From positions 1 through 64,000 of the forward strand of contig NZ_JBJHDO010000003.1 in NCBI RefSeq assembly GCF_050958605.1: a stretch of DNA of 64,000 nt, read 5' to 3'. Every line of letters starts with the position of its first letter. Within the stretch, counting starts at the first letter, position 1. The stretch comes from G016756615 sp050958605. GTDB lineage: Bacteria > Pseudomonadota > Alphaproteobacteria > Rhizobiales > Rhizobiaceae. The position numbers and the translations under genes are program-made. Below are positions 9,426 through 17,073 of the stretch, in pieces. A model generated the notes under the pieces. That model saw nothing but the letters and a program-made list of their open reading frames with translations, had not been told where the DNA came from and searched no databases.

Positions 9426-9499
9426 TGGAGGCCTCGCCCGGAATCGAACCGGGGTGCAAGGATTTGCAGTCCTCTGCGTAACCACTCCGCCACGAGGCC
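9426..9499 (-). tRNA. tRNA-Cys (anticodon GCA)
   Basis: On the minus strand a 7-bp acceptor stem GGCCTCG/CGAGGCC, a D-arm, the anticodon loop ACTGCAAAT with GCA, and a T-arm CCCCGGTTCGATTCCGGG are all visible. The terminal CCA is encoded directly after discriminator T (plus-strand 9426-9429 reads TGGA). Length is 74 nt with CCA. It lies 80 bp upstream of the pcm start. Confidence 0.97.
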
Positions 9500-9677
9500 T
9501 CGCCGCTCCCGGCGTTCTACGCGGCTTCAATAGGTTGCGCGAAATTTGGCGTCAAGTCGGCACCGCTCATTCTAAACGTTTTCCTCAATGGCGACTGAGC
9601 GCCTGTTCCCGGCCGTCCGATGGACGATCGGAACTTTTGCGCCGGCGCGCCTTTCCTGTTGCAAGGAGGACAGTGCG

Positions 9678-9899
9678 ATGACTGCAAGACCGAAGATTAC
9701 GACCGGATCGAACGATCGGCCGAAGGACGACACGATTGCGCAGACCGGCCCGGGGCTGCCTGACGACACTTCCCGACCTGTGGAGGCTACGGACGACCAG
9801 ATCAAGCATGCGAAAGAATCGCTTCGCGAGACTCCGCGTCAAAAACTCAAGCGTGAAGTCGACGAGGAAATCGAGCTCTCCCAAAAGGGCGCCGAGTAA
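9678..9899 (+). CDS. Small hydrophilic protein of unknown function
   Basis: A 73-residue, highly charged protein (MTARPKITTGSNDRPKDDT... ending EIELSQKGAE) with no transmembrane segment and no recognised domain. The start at 9678 is supported by a strong ribosome binding site, AAGGAGGA at 9663-9670, seven bases upstream. A GGAAC at 9630-9634 sits where an EcfG -35 could be, but the matching -10 (CTTT) is poor. It stands alone between tRNA-Cys and the cupin gene. It resembles the small stress-associated proteins common in Rhizobiales, but I cannot assign a function. Confidence 0.65.
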   Translation: MTARPKITTGSNDRPKDDTIAQTGPGLPDDTSRPVEATDDQIKHAKESLRETPRQKLKREVDEEIELSQKGAE

Positions 9900-10076
9900 C
9901 ATACCAGGCCGCCGTCTTATTCGTCCTCGATGGACGCTGGCCTCGCGCACCCTGCTCCCGACGGCGCTCGGCGTTCCATGCCCCGCGCCTGAAATGCATG
10001 CCGGGCTTGGTAACAAACGTTCAAGCAATATGGCCGCCAGCGCGTTACCCACCAGTCGAGTGACAAGGAGGCTAGG

Positions 10077-10475
10077 ATGCTTCAACGCAAGCCGATTGTT
10101 CTTTCTCTCAAGCAGGGGCGGATTTACGATTGCGGCACGATGACAGCCGTCTTCAAAGCGGACGGGATCGAAACCGCTGATCGTTACTGCGCCTCGGAGT
10201 GGTGGCTGGAGCCAAACTCCAAAGGGCCGGGCGCACATTCTCATGAGGAGAATGACGAACTGTTTTTTGTCATCGAAGGCCAGCCAAGCATCCTGATCGG
10301 AGAGACTTGGCACGAATCCCCGGCGGGTTCGTTTCTGTTGATTCCCGCATCAACAACCCACGACTTCGAGAATCGCACCACCGCGCCCGCCGGTCTCTTC
10401 AACGTTTTCATCCCGGGCGGATTCGAAAAAAACATGACGGGTATTGTGGAGTGGTTCCGCCGAAGCGCCCGCTAA
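10077..10475 (+). CDS. Cupin-domain protein
   Basis: A 132-residue single-domain cupin. The first cupin motif is GPGAHSHEENDELFFVIEG, with H-x-H and a downstream Glu as probable metal ligands. The second motif is SFLLIPASTTHDFENRT, with a His. The C-terminus (PGGFEKNMTGIVEWFR) resembles cupins annotated only as Cupin_2. Substrate is unknown. ACAAGGAGG lies just upstream of the ATG. It precedes a small unknown gene on the same strand. Confidence 0.8.
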   Translation: MLQRKPIVLSLKQGRIYDCGTMTAVFKADGIETADRYCASEWWLEPNSKGPGAHSHEENDELFFVIEGQPSILIGETWHESPAGSFLLIPASTTHDFENRTTAPAGLFNVFIPGGFEKNMTGIVEWFRRSAR

Positions 10476-10577
10476 GCTTTCCGAGATGGCCGCTTGATCT
10501 CATGCGCCCGGGCATCATGGTTCCGGATCAGTTCAGAGGTTCGCGCGTTTGGCTCTTACGCAATGGGAGCAAGAGCA

Positions 10578-10883
10578 ATGAATGTCGCCAACCTACAACT
10601 CGAGGGCCTACTGATGGCCATTGCGTCGATCAATCACGCCCTCGTCCGGAAGGGAGTTCTGTCGGCTCAAGAGATAGAGATCGCCTTACGGAAAGCCGAG
10701 GCGAGCGGGACCGGTGAGGAACGCTCGGAAGATTTGTCGCCGGCCAATCGCGACGCAGTCAATTTCCCGATCAGATTATTGCAGTTGGCAAACCGTTGTC
10801 AGCCGGAGGCTGATATACCGCCGTTTTCGGAACTCGCTGAAATGGTCGGGCAATTGAAAAGGCCCTACAACGACCAGATGTGA
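10578..10883 (+). CDS. Hypothetical protein
   Basis: A 101-residue protein (MNVANLQLEGLLMAIASINH...) with an amphipathic N-terminal helix (QLEGLLMAIASINHALVRKG), then a segment that includes LSAQEIEIALRKAE and NFPIRLLQLANRC. No signal peptide or membrane segment is seen and no catalytic motif is recognised. The start is chosen at the Met preceded by GGGAGCAAGAGCA; an in-frame extension upstream is rich in unlikely codons. The frame and amino acid composition look like real coding sequence, but the function is unknown. Confidence 0.55.
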   Translation: MNVANLQLEGLLMAIASINHALVRKGVLSAQEIEIALRKAEASGTGEERSEDLSPANRDAVNFPIRLLQLANRCQPEADIPPFSELAEMVGQLKRPYNDQM

Positions 10884-10998
10884 AGTCAGTGTCGGCCAGC
10901 CCGGCTATGGCCCAGCGGCTGGCTGCTATGTCTCGACGACGGGCGGCTCACCTGCACGACCGAATAACCGATCGACCCTCAGATTGCGCCTCTGTGTC

Positions 10999-11023
10999 GG
11001 AACAGTTGGCACGGGCGTCGGTT
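10999..11023 (+). promoter_or_regulatory. Possible EcfG-type promoter for the DUF2243 gene
   Basis: GGAAC (10999-11003), 16 bases, then GGTT (11020-11023), 19 bp before the ATG. The alphaproteobacterial general stress consensus is GGAAC-N16/17-CGTT, so the -10 has one mismatch. Confidence 0.35.
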
Positions 11024-11041
11024 CGACGGAGAGGAGAGAAC

Positions 11042-11536
11042 ATGGCTGACCCGGACAGAAAATTTCCCGTCGCGGCCGGTGTCTTCTTCGGCCTAGGTCT
11101 CGGCGGCTTCTTCGACGGGATTGTGTTTCACCAGATCCTGCAATGGCACCACATGGTCACCAGTGCCGGCTACCCGGCCGATAGCGTCGAGAACCTGGAG
11201 TTCAACACGTTGCTGGACGGGCTCTTTCACGCCAGCACCTACGTTTTCGTGTTCATTGGCCTGCTGCTGCTGTGGCGGACCGCCCATCGGTCGCATCTAC
11301 GATGGTCCGGAAAGCTATTAGCTGGATCGATCCTGATCGGTTTCGGCATCTTCAATCTGGTGGAAGGGTTCGTGAACCACCAGCTGCTCGGCCTTCACCA
11401 CGTGAACGAAACCGTTCCCCGACACCAGTGGATCTATTGGGACATAGGCTTCTTGGTCTGGGGCGCGATCATGGTCGGCGTAGGCTGGATTCTGCTCCGA
11501 GTCGGCCGACGCGAATCCCCACCTGGGGCCGCATAG
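11042..11536 (+). CDS. DUF2243 four-helix membrane protein
   Basis: A 164-residue membrane protein with about four transmembrane segments. It carries the His-rich family features FFDGIVFHQILQWHHM, FNTLLDGLFHASTYVFVF, FNLVEGFVNHQLLGLHHV and HQWIYWDIGFLVWGAIMVG. The repeated histidines suggest metal or haem contact, but the family has no established function. GAGAGGAGAGAAC precedes the start. It follows the two small genes at 9.7-10.9 kb on the same strand, separated by 158 bp that hold a possible EcfG promoter. Confidence 0.85.
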   Translation: MADPDRKFPVAAGVFFGLGLGGFFDGIVFHQILQWHHMVTSAGYPADSVENLEFNTLLDGLFHASTYVFVFIGLLLLWRTAHRSHLRWSGKLLAGSILIGFGIFNLVEGFVNHQLLGLHHVNETVPRHQWIYWDIGFLVWGAIMVGVGWILLRVGRRESPPGAA

Positions 11537-11607
11537 ATGGTTAGGTGGCACAAGATGGTCTACCCCCTTATCTCCAGGTCGCATCGCGTGCAGGCGATGC
11601 GTAGCGC

Positions 11608-12138
11608 TCAGGCCTCCGCGCTGTCTTGCTGCGCTCGCCTCCAAAGAGCGGGGTCGCCTTCCCTGAGTACGCGAAGAAGCGCTTGCTTCTCCCGCCGGTA
11701 AACTCTCCAGAAGCCTGGATCGTGAGGCTTGATTGCCTTCGTGTTGTCGATCAGGTCGGCGAGCTTGATGGTCTTGGCCTCAGGAGGTGCCTTTGCGCTG
11801 TGTTCGAGATCGATCGCCTTGCGGGTACGGCGGTTTCCATCTTCCGGTCTCGACACATCGGTCAACCAGTCGACGAGTTCCGCCACTTTCGGCCCGAACT
11901 CTGCTTCGATCTGGTCAATTGTAATGGGCGTATCCTCGACAACGTCATGAAGATAGGCTGCGGCGATCATCTCCGGCGTGTGCGGAACGGTCCTGACGAT
12001 TTCCGCCACGGCAACAGGATGCACGATGTAGGGTTCGCCCGTGTACTTCCGCCGCTGATCTATGGATTCATGAGCCCTGGTGGCAAATTCCAGCGCGCGT
12101 TCGCAGAGATCTTTCGTCACCTGCGGCTCCCTTGCCAT
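11608..12138 (-). CDS. HD-domain (p)ppGpp hydrolase-like protein (MESH1/SpoT hydrolase type)
   Basis: A 176-residue stand-alone HD phosphohydrolase. The ligands are visible as RRKYTGEPYIVHP, AAYLHDVVEDT (HD pair with following ED) and IKLADLIDNTKAI. This pattern is that of the hydrolase domain of RelA/SpoT and of small alarmone hydrolases, so removal of pyrophosphate from guanosine tetraphosphate is the likely reaction. There is no synthetase domain. The start MAREPQVTKDLCERALEFA is preferred; the in-frame upstream part is Arg-rich and unlike the family. It is convergent with the DUF2243 gene. Confidence 0.82.
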   Translation of the reverse strand: MAREPQVTKDLCERALEFATRAHESIDQRRKYTGEPYIVHPVAVAEIVRTVPHTPEMIAAAYLHDVVEDTPITIDQIEAEFGPKVAELVDWLTDVSRPEDGNRRTRKAIDLEHSAKAPPEAKTIKLADLIDNTKAIKPHDPGFWRVYRREKQALLRVLREGDPALWRRAQQDSAEA

Positions 12139-12330
12139 TGAGGAGATCCAGCCGCGAGCGTTCGGCCCGAACCTCGCTAGACCCCTCAAACACCATGCCG
12201 CCCGACGCGCCGCCTTGGGGAATGATCCCACTCGATTGCGGTGGCGAATTGGAACGTGGCGGCTAAGCAGTCTTTCCGCCAGCAGGAGTCGGGGCATCGG
12301 GCGGCCCTGGTTGCCCGAATCGCTCCCGCC

Positions 12331-12615
12331 TCAGGGTCTCTTCTTCCGCGCCTTGCGACGCTCCCAACGCACGACCGTGCGTCGGCGCAGGCGCCTGACA
12401 ACGTGGAATTCATAGGAAAGCACGAGCAGGCCAAGGGGAATCATCCAAAAACCGAGCACCGGCAGGAACCCCAGCAGCCCCAGGAATACGAGCACGATAC
12501 CGATCGCAACGCGGAGTGGACGCGATCTCGGAAGTTCATAATCGCGGCCGAGCAGGGAAAGCTTCGGCCCGCGCGGTGGCCTATGATCGTGTTTCAGTGC
12601 TCTGCCTCTCTTCAT
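12331..12615 (-). CDS. Small PGPGW-type inner-membrane protein
   Basis: A 94-residue protein with a basic N-terminus, two closely spaced hydrophobic helices (PLRVAIGIVLVFLGLLGFL and FWMIPLGLLVLSYEF) joined by a short PVLG turn, and a very basic C-terminal tail ending RKARKKRP. This layout fits the putative transmembrane PGPGW family. No function is known. The start MKRGRALKHDH is chosen over an upstream in-frame Met because the intervening residues look non-coding. It shares the strand with the HD hydrolase. Confidence 0.6.
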   Translation of the reverse strand: MKRGRALKHDHRPPRGPKLSLLGRDYELPRSRPLRVAIGIVLVFLGLLGFLPVLGFWMIPLGLLVLSYEFHVVRRLRRRTVVRWERRKARKKRP

Positions 12616-12780
12616 GGGCCGCTGTCGGCCTGCCTGCTTTCCTGGAAGTCCGCATATGATCGTGCTTGCGGGCGATTGCGAGGACCATTTTGAAAAAAAC
12701 CTCGCGAATTGAAGATTGGTTCTTTGCAAAGGGGAAAATGGTTTGCTATAGGCCGGCCACGTTTTCGCGAGCCCTATCGT

Positions 12781-12855
12781 TCCCCGGTAGCTCAGCGGTA
12801 GAGCAACCGGCTGTTAACCGGTTGGTCGCTGGTTCGAATCCGGCCCGGGGAGCCA
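12781..12855 (+). tRNA. tRNA-Asn (anticodon GTT)
   Basis: TCCCCGG/CCGGGGA acceptor stem, D-arm GCTCAGCGGTAGAGC, anticodon stem-loop ACCGGCTGTTAACCGGT with GTT, T-arm CGCTGGTTCGAATCCGGCC, discriminator G and encoded CCA at 12853-12855. Decayed and toxin-antitoxin sequences follow it immediately, as is common next to tRNA integration sites. Confidence 0.97.
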
Positions 12856-12915
12856 TTCTTTTTAAGCGGCGGCAGCGAGCGCGAGCGTTTCCTCGGCTAT
12901 CAATGAGCCATCCGG

Positions 12916-13204
12916 TCACCAACGGACCCTCAACCCGATCTCGCCGCCGATCGCCTCGCCCAAGCCATCAAATTCGATCTGATAGTCGACATTGGCATAG
13001 ACCGCGATGTTTTCGCGAAGGTCAGCACCCAGTCCAGCGTTCAAATAATCGCGGACCCGGAAAAATCGGAATCGAATGGCAGGGGGCCTTCATCCGAGGA
13101 AAATGCCGTCACCGGCGATTCTAGAAACCGATAGGCGTAGCTGGCGCGCAGCCCCCCGCTTTATTGGATCACTCCGGCCCCAACGGCGGCGCGGGTGTCT
13201 CGGG
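12916..13204 (-). pseudogene. Decayed autotransporter/outer-membrane beta-barrel C-terminus
   Basis: Read on the minus strand, this stretch gives in succession DTRAAVGAGV, then SGGLRASYAYRFLESPVTAF continuing to SSDEGPLPFDSDF, and, after a one-base frame change near 13040, FRVRDYLNAGLGADL, ENIAVYANVDYQIEFDG and finally GGEIGLRVRW followed by a stop (12916-12918). Alternating hydrophobic residues and a terminal aromatic Trp are typical of the beta-barrel end of autotransporters. A TAA interrupts the upstream part at about 13171. There is no start codon or passenger domain, so this is a remnant. Confidence 0.55.
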
Positions 13205-13274
13205 CGCGCTGGCGCGGGCACAGAGCGAACTGCCCGGTCTTCGAGCGCTTTTATCCTCCAGCAAACGAGCCACT

Positions 13275-13661
13275 TTAGCCGAGAGCGGCCTCGATGTCCG
13301 TCCCCGAGAAATCCTCGCCCACATAGAGCAGCGGGCAGGCGTGCTCTCTTGCCACTTCATAGGCGAAACAATCCCCGAAGTTCAGCGCAGCTGGATGAAT
13401 TCCCTTCCCCCACCGCTCATAGGCTTGAGAGATGCGCCGGGCGGAGGCAGGCGTCACGCTGACGATCTCGAAGCCGAGCCCCTCGATCAGCTGCGCCATT
13501 TCCTCTCCGACGTTGCGGCGGGCCGCGACAATCAACGCCTCGGCCACCGTGCCGGCGGAGATAAGCAGACGATCCTCCGTCTCGAGATTTGCAGAACAGG
13601 CGTTGGCCTCAGGCTCATTCAGCACGATCGCCATCAGTGCGGACGTGTCGACCGCGATCAT
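13275..13661 (-). CDS. vapC: VapC-type PIN-domain ribonuclease toxin
   Basis: A 128-residue PIN-domain protein. The acidic active-site residues are visible: D in MIAVDTSALMAIVLNEPEA, E in AGTVAEALIVAA, and the C-terminal acidic pair around NFGDCFAYEVAREHACPLLYVGEDF. VapC toxins cleave tRNA or rRNA when freed from their antitoxin. Its ATG overlaps the antitoxin stop by 4 bp (ATGA), so the two are translationally coupled. The pair lies in a variable segment between tRNA-Asn and the PepSY gene. Confidence 0.88.
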   Translation of the reverse strand: MIAVDTSALMAIVLNEPEANACSANLETEDRLLISAGTVAEALIVAARRNVGEEMAQLIEGLGFEIVSVTPASARRISQAYERWGKGIHPAALNFGDCFAYEVAREHACPLLYVGEDFSGTDIEAALG

Positions 13662-13933
13662 CCGGGCAGCCCCTCTTCACCGTAGAGAAAATCCTGGCTG
13701 CGTGCGGCGTTCGGGCCATCGGTCGCCTTTTCGGCAGCGGCGGCGCGAACCGCTTCGAGCAAGGCTTTGCGAGACTTTCTGTCGAGCATCGTCTTCACCG
13801 GCACGAGCCGCACAGCGGGATGGCCGTGGCGAGTCAGGATGACCTCATCTCCTGCCTCAGCACGGCGGACCAATTCCGTCAGCTGACCTTTGGCTTCTGT
13901 GACCGATATCTGCACGACAAAGCGCCTGCCCAT
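13658..13933 (-). CDS. vapB: Phd/YefM-type antitoxin partner of VapC
   Basis: A 91-residue antitoxin. The N-terminal DNA-binding fold is of the Phd/YefM type: QISVTEAKGQLTELVRRAEAG then DEVILTRHGHPAVRLVPV. The C-terminal half (KSRKALLEAVRAAAAEKAT...SQDFLYGEEGLPG) would wrap the toxin. Direct repeats of AATGGTC (minus strand) lie 24-42 bp upstream of the start and are a reasonable autoregulatory operator. The symbol is used loosely, since VapB naming covers several folds. Confidence 0.82.
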   Translation of the reverse strand: MGRRFVVQISVTEAKGQLTELVRRAEAGDEVILTRHGHPAVRLVPVKTMLDRKSRKALLEAVRAAAAEKATDGPNAARSQDFLYGEEGLPG

Positions 13934-13956
13934 TTGGATGCGGCTCCGAAAATTAG

Positions 13957-13975
13957 ACCATTAACTGGACCATTT
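13957..13975. promoter_or_regulatory. Direct repeat upstream of the antitoxin gene
   Basis: GACCATT occurs at 13957-13963 and 13969-13975, a 12-bp period, just upstream of the minus-strand antitoxin start at 13933. It is a candidate operator for autorepression of the toxin-antitoxin pair. Confidence 0.35.
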
Positions 13976-14012
13976 CAACGGTTCGGAACGTTTGCCGCCA
14001 ACAATGCTACAA

Positions 14013-14064
14013 CCCGCCACTATCGAGGCAGCTTCGAAGTCTCTACCATTGGTATAGTGGCGGG
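14013..14064. repeat. Perfect 11-bp inverted repeat before the PepSY gene
   Basis: The arms CCCGCCACTAT (14013-14023) and ATAGTGGCGGG (14054-14064) are separated by 30 bases that contain a smaller palindrome, TACCA-T-TGGTA. The structure ends 21 bp before the PepSY start, so it could be a 5' leader hairpin or a two-site operator shared with the divergent antitoxin gene. Confidence 0.5.
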
Positions 14065-14085
14065 CTGCTATACGAGGGAAACACC

Positions 14086-14322
14086 ATGCGTTTTTTGATC
14101 GCCATCATCATCGCCGCTACTGCCAGCGTTGCTCTGGCTGCGCCACCAGCCGGCACTAAGCTGTCGACACTCATAGCCAAGGTCGAAGAGGCGCATCCGG
14201 GAATAGTCATCGATGACATCGACTGGAGCGATCGTGGCTTCTGGGAAGTGGAAGGCTATGTGAACGGCGCTGAAATCGAGCTGCGCGTAGATCCCGCCGG
14301 CACCATAATCAACCGCCGATAG
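14086..14322 (+). CDS. Secreted PepSY-domain protein
   Basis: A 78-residue protein with a clear signal peptide (MRFLIAIIIAATASVALAAP) and a PepSY-like core: TLIAKVEEAHPGIVIDDIDW, then GFWEVEGYVNGAEIELRVDPAG. PepSY proteins are small periplasmic or membrane-associated modules, some linked to protease inhibition or metal/redox systems; the target here is unknown. GAGGGAAACACC precedes the ATG. It is divergent from the VapBC pair. Confidence 0.8.
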   Translation: MRFLIAIIIAATASVALAAPPAGTKLSTLIAKVEEAHPGIVIDDIDWSDRGFWEVEGYVNGAEIELRVDPAGTIINRR

Positions 14323-14938
14323 GTTGCTGCACGCGTGAGCGGCGGAGCAGATCGAACAATATATCTTGAGCCAGGGCATCGGCTCGGCGCCCAGCTTGCG
14401 GTCGACCACGCCGTGCCGTGCCATGTGACCGTCCAGCCGACGCGCGTGCAGAGATGGTTGAGCTTGCGCTTGGCGGCTTTGTCCTGGCAGCCTGTTCTTC
14501 CGCGGGGATGGCGGCGCGCAAGACTTCCTTCCCCTCTCACCTGATACAGAGCGCTACATAAGAGACTATTTTCTTTTATTCTGATTCTGTTTCTCTTATG
14601 GGGTAACTTTTCCAAATTTCGTTTGATTTAATTGTGTTTTTCGACGCGATTTCAACGAGTTTCCTCCGACTTTCGATCAAGTTTTCGCCGAGTTTCGCGC
14701 CTCGCGATCACAAATCGGCACCGCTTCGGCAGCCGAGAAAAATTCTCGAGGTCGCTTTCCCGAGGTCGATCCTTCGCTGATGGCTCCGCCGGAACCCTGC
14801 TCGCAATCGGCGCTTTCTATCTGACCGGCAGGCAAGAAGCGGGTGGCCCCGTGGTTCACCGGTGCCATAAAACGACATTGTCCGCATTGACGCGGGCGGT
14901 AGCAGGAAGATTCCGACATGGTCGAAATGGAGGCTAAG
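14323..14938. other. Gene-free stretch with a low-GC core and inverted repeat
   Basis: No convincing gene is seen in either strand. The segment 14555-14660 is strikingly AT-rich compared with its neighbours. It contains a perfect 9-bp inverted repeat, CATAAGAGA (14557-14565) and TCTCTTATG (14592-14600), with a 26-base T-rich spacer. This may be a promoter/operator region or scar of a transferred segment. Confidence 0.4.
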
Positions 14939-15688
14939 ATGGACGCTCCCCGCGAAACCACATCTCTCGCTGCCCCAAGCCAATCGGCCGCGGCGCGGAT
15001 GGCCCTCTATGATTGGCCAACACTATCCGGCGAACTCGACAGTTTCGGCTGCGCCGTGATGGAAAATCTCCTTGCCCCCAAAGAATGCCGGGAAATCGCC
15101 GCCCTCTATTCGGAGGAAAGCCATTTCCGCAGCCATATCCACATGGCTCGACACGGCTTCGGCAAGGGCGAATACCGATATTTCAAATATCCCTTGCCCC
15201 GCCTGCTCGCGGAGCTGCGCACCGCGCTCTACCCACCTCTGGCCGAGGTGGCCAATGAGTGGAACAGGAAGATGGACGTGGACCTGCGCTATCCCTTGGA
15301 GCACGCCGCCTTCCTGCGGCAATGCCACGAACAAGGCCAGACGCGCCCGACTCCACTTCTACTTCAATATGTTGCGGGCGACTTCAACTGCCTGCATCAG
15401 GATCTCTATGGCGATCTTGCCTTCCCACTGCAGGTGGCCATCCTGCTCTCCGAACCCGGCAAGGATTTTACTGGGGGCGAGTTCGTTCTGACCGAACAAC
15501 GCCCCAGAATGCAGAGCCGTGCCGAAGTCGTCCCGCTGCGCCAGGGCGACGCGGTCGCCTTTGCCGTCCACAACCGGCCGGTCCAGGGCACCAAAGGGCA
15601 CTATCGCGTCAACCTGCGGCACGGCGTAAGCCGGGTCCGCTCAGGCATGCGCCACACCATGGGCATCATCTTCCACGACGCGAAATAG
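14939..15688 (+). CDS. 2OG-Fe(II) oxygenase
   Basis: A 249-residue non-haem iron dioxygenase. The facial triad is HQD in FNCLHQDLYGDLAFPLQVAI, with the distal His in VNLRHGVSRV, and the 2-oxoglutarate-binding Arg is among VRSGMRHTMG. TGGEFVLTEQRPR is the usual strand between them. The family hydroxylates proteins or small molecules, or demethylates nucleic acids; no specific substrate can be given. The start at 14939 is chosen for the GGAGG six bases upstream; ATG at 14918 would add seven residues. It stands alone between a gene-poor stretch and a convergent VOC gene. Confidence 0.85.
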   Translation: MDAPRETTSLAAPSQSAAARMALYDWPTLSGELDSFGCAVMENLLAPKECREIAALYSEESHFRSHIHMARHGFGKGEYRYFKYPLPRLLAELRTALYPPLAEVANEWNRKMDVDLRYPLEHAAFLRQCHEQGQTRPTPLLLQYVAGDFNCLHQDLYGDLAFPLQVAILLSEPGKDFTGGEFVLTEQRPRMQSRAEVVPLRQGDAVAFAVHNRPVQGTKGHYRVNLRHGVSRVRSGMRHTMGIIFHDAK

Positions 15689-15730
15689 CCTCGCGCGCGC
15701 TGCATGACGGTGTCCCGCGGGGCGATGCCG

Positions 15731-16153
15731 TCACTCCGGTGGAAGAAACGCAGGATTGAAGACGACCTCCCACAAATGGTCATCGGGGTCCTGGAAATAG
15801 CCCGCATAACCTCCCCAGAACGTTTTCTGAGCTGGCTTGACCAGACGGGCACCGGCAGCGATCGCCTGCTCCATCGCGGCATCGACCTCCTGCTCGCTGC
15901 CGACGTTGTGGCCAAGCGTAAACTCGGTAGGGCTGCGCGCGGACTGGTCGATCCCGGCATCCCTGGCAATGCTCTCCCGCGGGAAGATGGCGAGCTTCAT
16001 TCCATGCTGGAGATCGAAGAAGGCGACCGCACCATGCTCGAACTCAGTGCCCATGATTCCTTCCGTCGATAGGCCGAGCCCATCACGGTAGAACCTAAGC
16101 GACGCCTCGAGGTCGTCGACCCCGATCGTAAGCACACTGATCCTCGGTTTCAT
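15731..16153 (-). CDS. VOC-family (glyoxalase/bleomycin resistance/dioxygenase fold) protein
   Basis: A 140-residue protein with two beta-alpha-beta-beta-beta modules. The first is ISVLTIGVDDLEASLRFYRDGLGLS, and the second ends GYAGYFQDPDDHLWEVVFNPAF. The ending DPDDHLWEV with its metal-ligand Glu is typical of VOC enzymes. The reaction is not predictable from sequence. It is convergent with the 2OG oxygenase gene. Confidence 0.85.
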   Translation of the reverse strand: MKPRISVLTIGVDDLEASLRFYRDGLGLSTEGIMGTEFEHGAVAFFDLQHGMKLAIFPRESIARDAGIDQSARSPTEFTLGHNVGSEQEVDAAMEQAIAAGARLVKPAQKTFWGGYAGYFQDPDDHLWEVVFNPAFLPPE

Positions 16154-16274
16154 CGGTCGGATCTCCTCTCATACATATGCCATTATCGTCCTTCGGTCGC
16201 CGCGTTCCTCAGGAACGAGGTGGATGCGCCTGAAGCCAGGCGCACCGTGCCCGGCTCGCTGCAAGATAACACGA

Positions 16275-17000
16275 CTATCCCAGGGCACGCGCCTTGAGCC
16301 AGAGGAAGAGGGGAATCCGGCGGTAGCTGCGCAAGCGATCGTCAGCCGTATCGTCGGGAACCGGTTCACGCAGCGCCACTACGGCCAATCCTGCCTGCTC
16401 GAGCGCGGCCATGTAGTCTTCCAGCGGCTGGGACCAGCCGGCAAAGTGCATGGTCAGCCCGCCGTGTCGTTCCTCGCCTTCGAAACGCTCGCGGCCGAAA
16501 TAGCTGCCCTCGACCACGAACGGGGCGTCTGGTTCCGGCCCCGCGAAGCGGCCGCGATCGCGGAACGGATGGACGAGAGAAATGAACAGCACGCCGTCCC
16601 TTTTCATGACACGGCGCATCTCGCGAAGCGCCGCGGGCACGTCTTCGATATCCATCAGAACGTTGTAAGCCATCACCAGATCGAACTGCGCGTCGGCGAA
16701 GGGCAGCGCGCCGGCGCCGGCGACGCGATATTCCTCGGCGGAGTCGGCTTGCCGTGCAGCCTCCACCATGGCGGCCACCGCGTCGGTCGCAGTGACCCGA
16801 TAGCCGAGAGCCTTCAACTCGCGGCTGATGCGTCCTTCGCCGCATCCGACTTCGAGTACGCGGCCACTGCCGAACCCGACAAATCGTGTGAAATTGTCGC
16901 GATATGCCCAGAAAGCATCATGGTCCGGCAGGCGAGCCCAGGCGATCCATTGCTCGGCCACTTCAGTCCAATGCGCTTCGTCCAGCTTGGTCCCTGTCAT
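16275..17000 (-). CDS. Class I SAM-dependent methyltransferase
   Basis: A 241-residue methyltransferase. Motif I is RVLEVGCGEGRISRELKALG, followed by VTATDAVAAMVEAARQ (acidic loop), FDLVMAYNVLMDIEDVP (motif IV) and ALREMRRVMKRDGVLFISLVHP (post-motif). The layout matches methyltransferase_11-type enzymes acting on small molecules. The start MTGTKLDEAHWTEVA is preferred, with GGACGG upstream. The substrate is unknown. Confidence 0.85.
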   Translation of the reverse strand: MTGTKLDEAHWTEVAEQWIAWARLPDHDAFWAYRDNFTRFVGFGSGRVLEVGCGEGRISRELKALGYRVTATDAVAAMVEAARQADSAEEYRVAGAGALPFADAQFDLVMAYNVLMDIEDVPAALREMRRVMKRDGVLFISLVHPFRDRGRFAGPEPDAPFVVEGSYFGRERFEGEERHGGLTMHFAGWSQPLEDYMAALEQAGLAVVALREPVPDDTADDRLRSYRRIPLFLWLKARALG

Positions 17001-17073
17001 GATCCGTCCATCGCAAAGCACAGCCCACGCTGCGTTTACGACAGGCGTTCTCCCCAGGAAACCCCTTCAGCGA

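Noticed and set aside
9630..9654. EcfG promoter for the 73-residue protein gene
   Set aside because: GGAAC is present, but the base run at the -10 position is CTTT rather than CGTT, so evidence is too weak.
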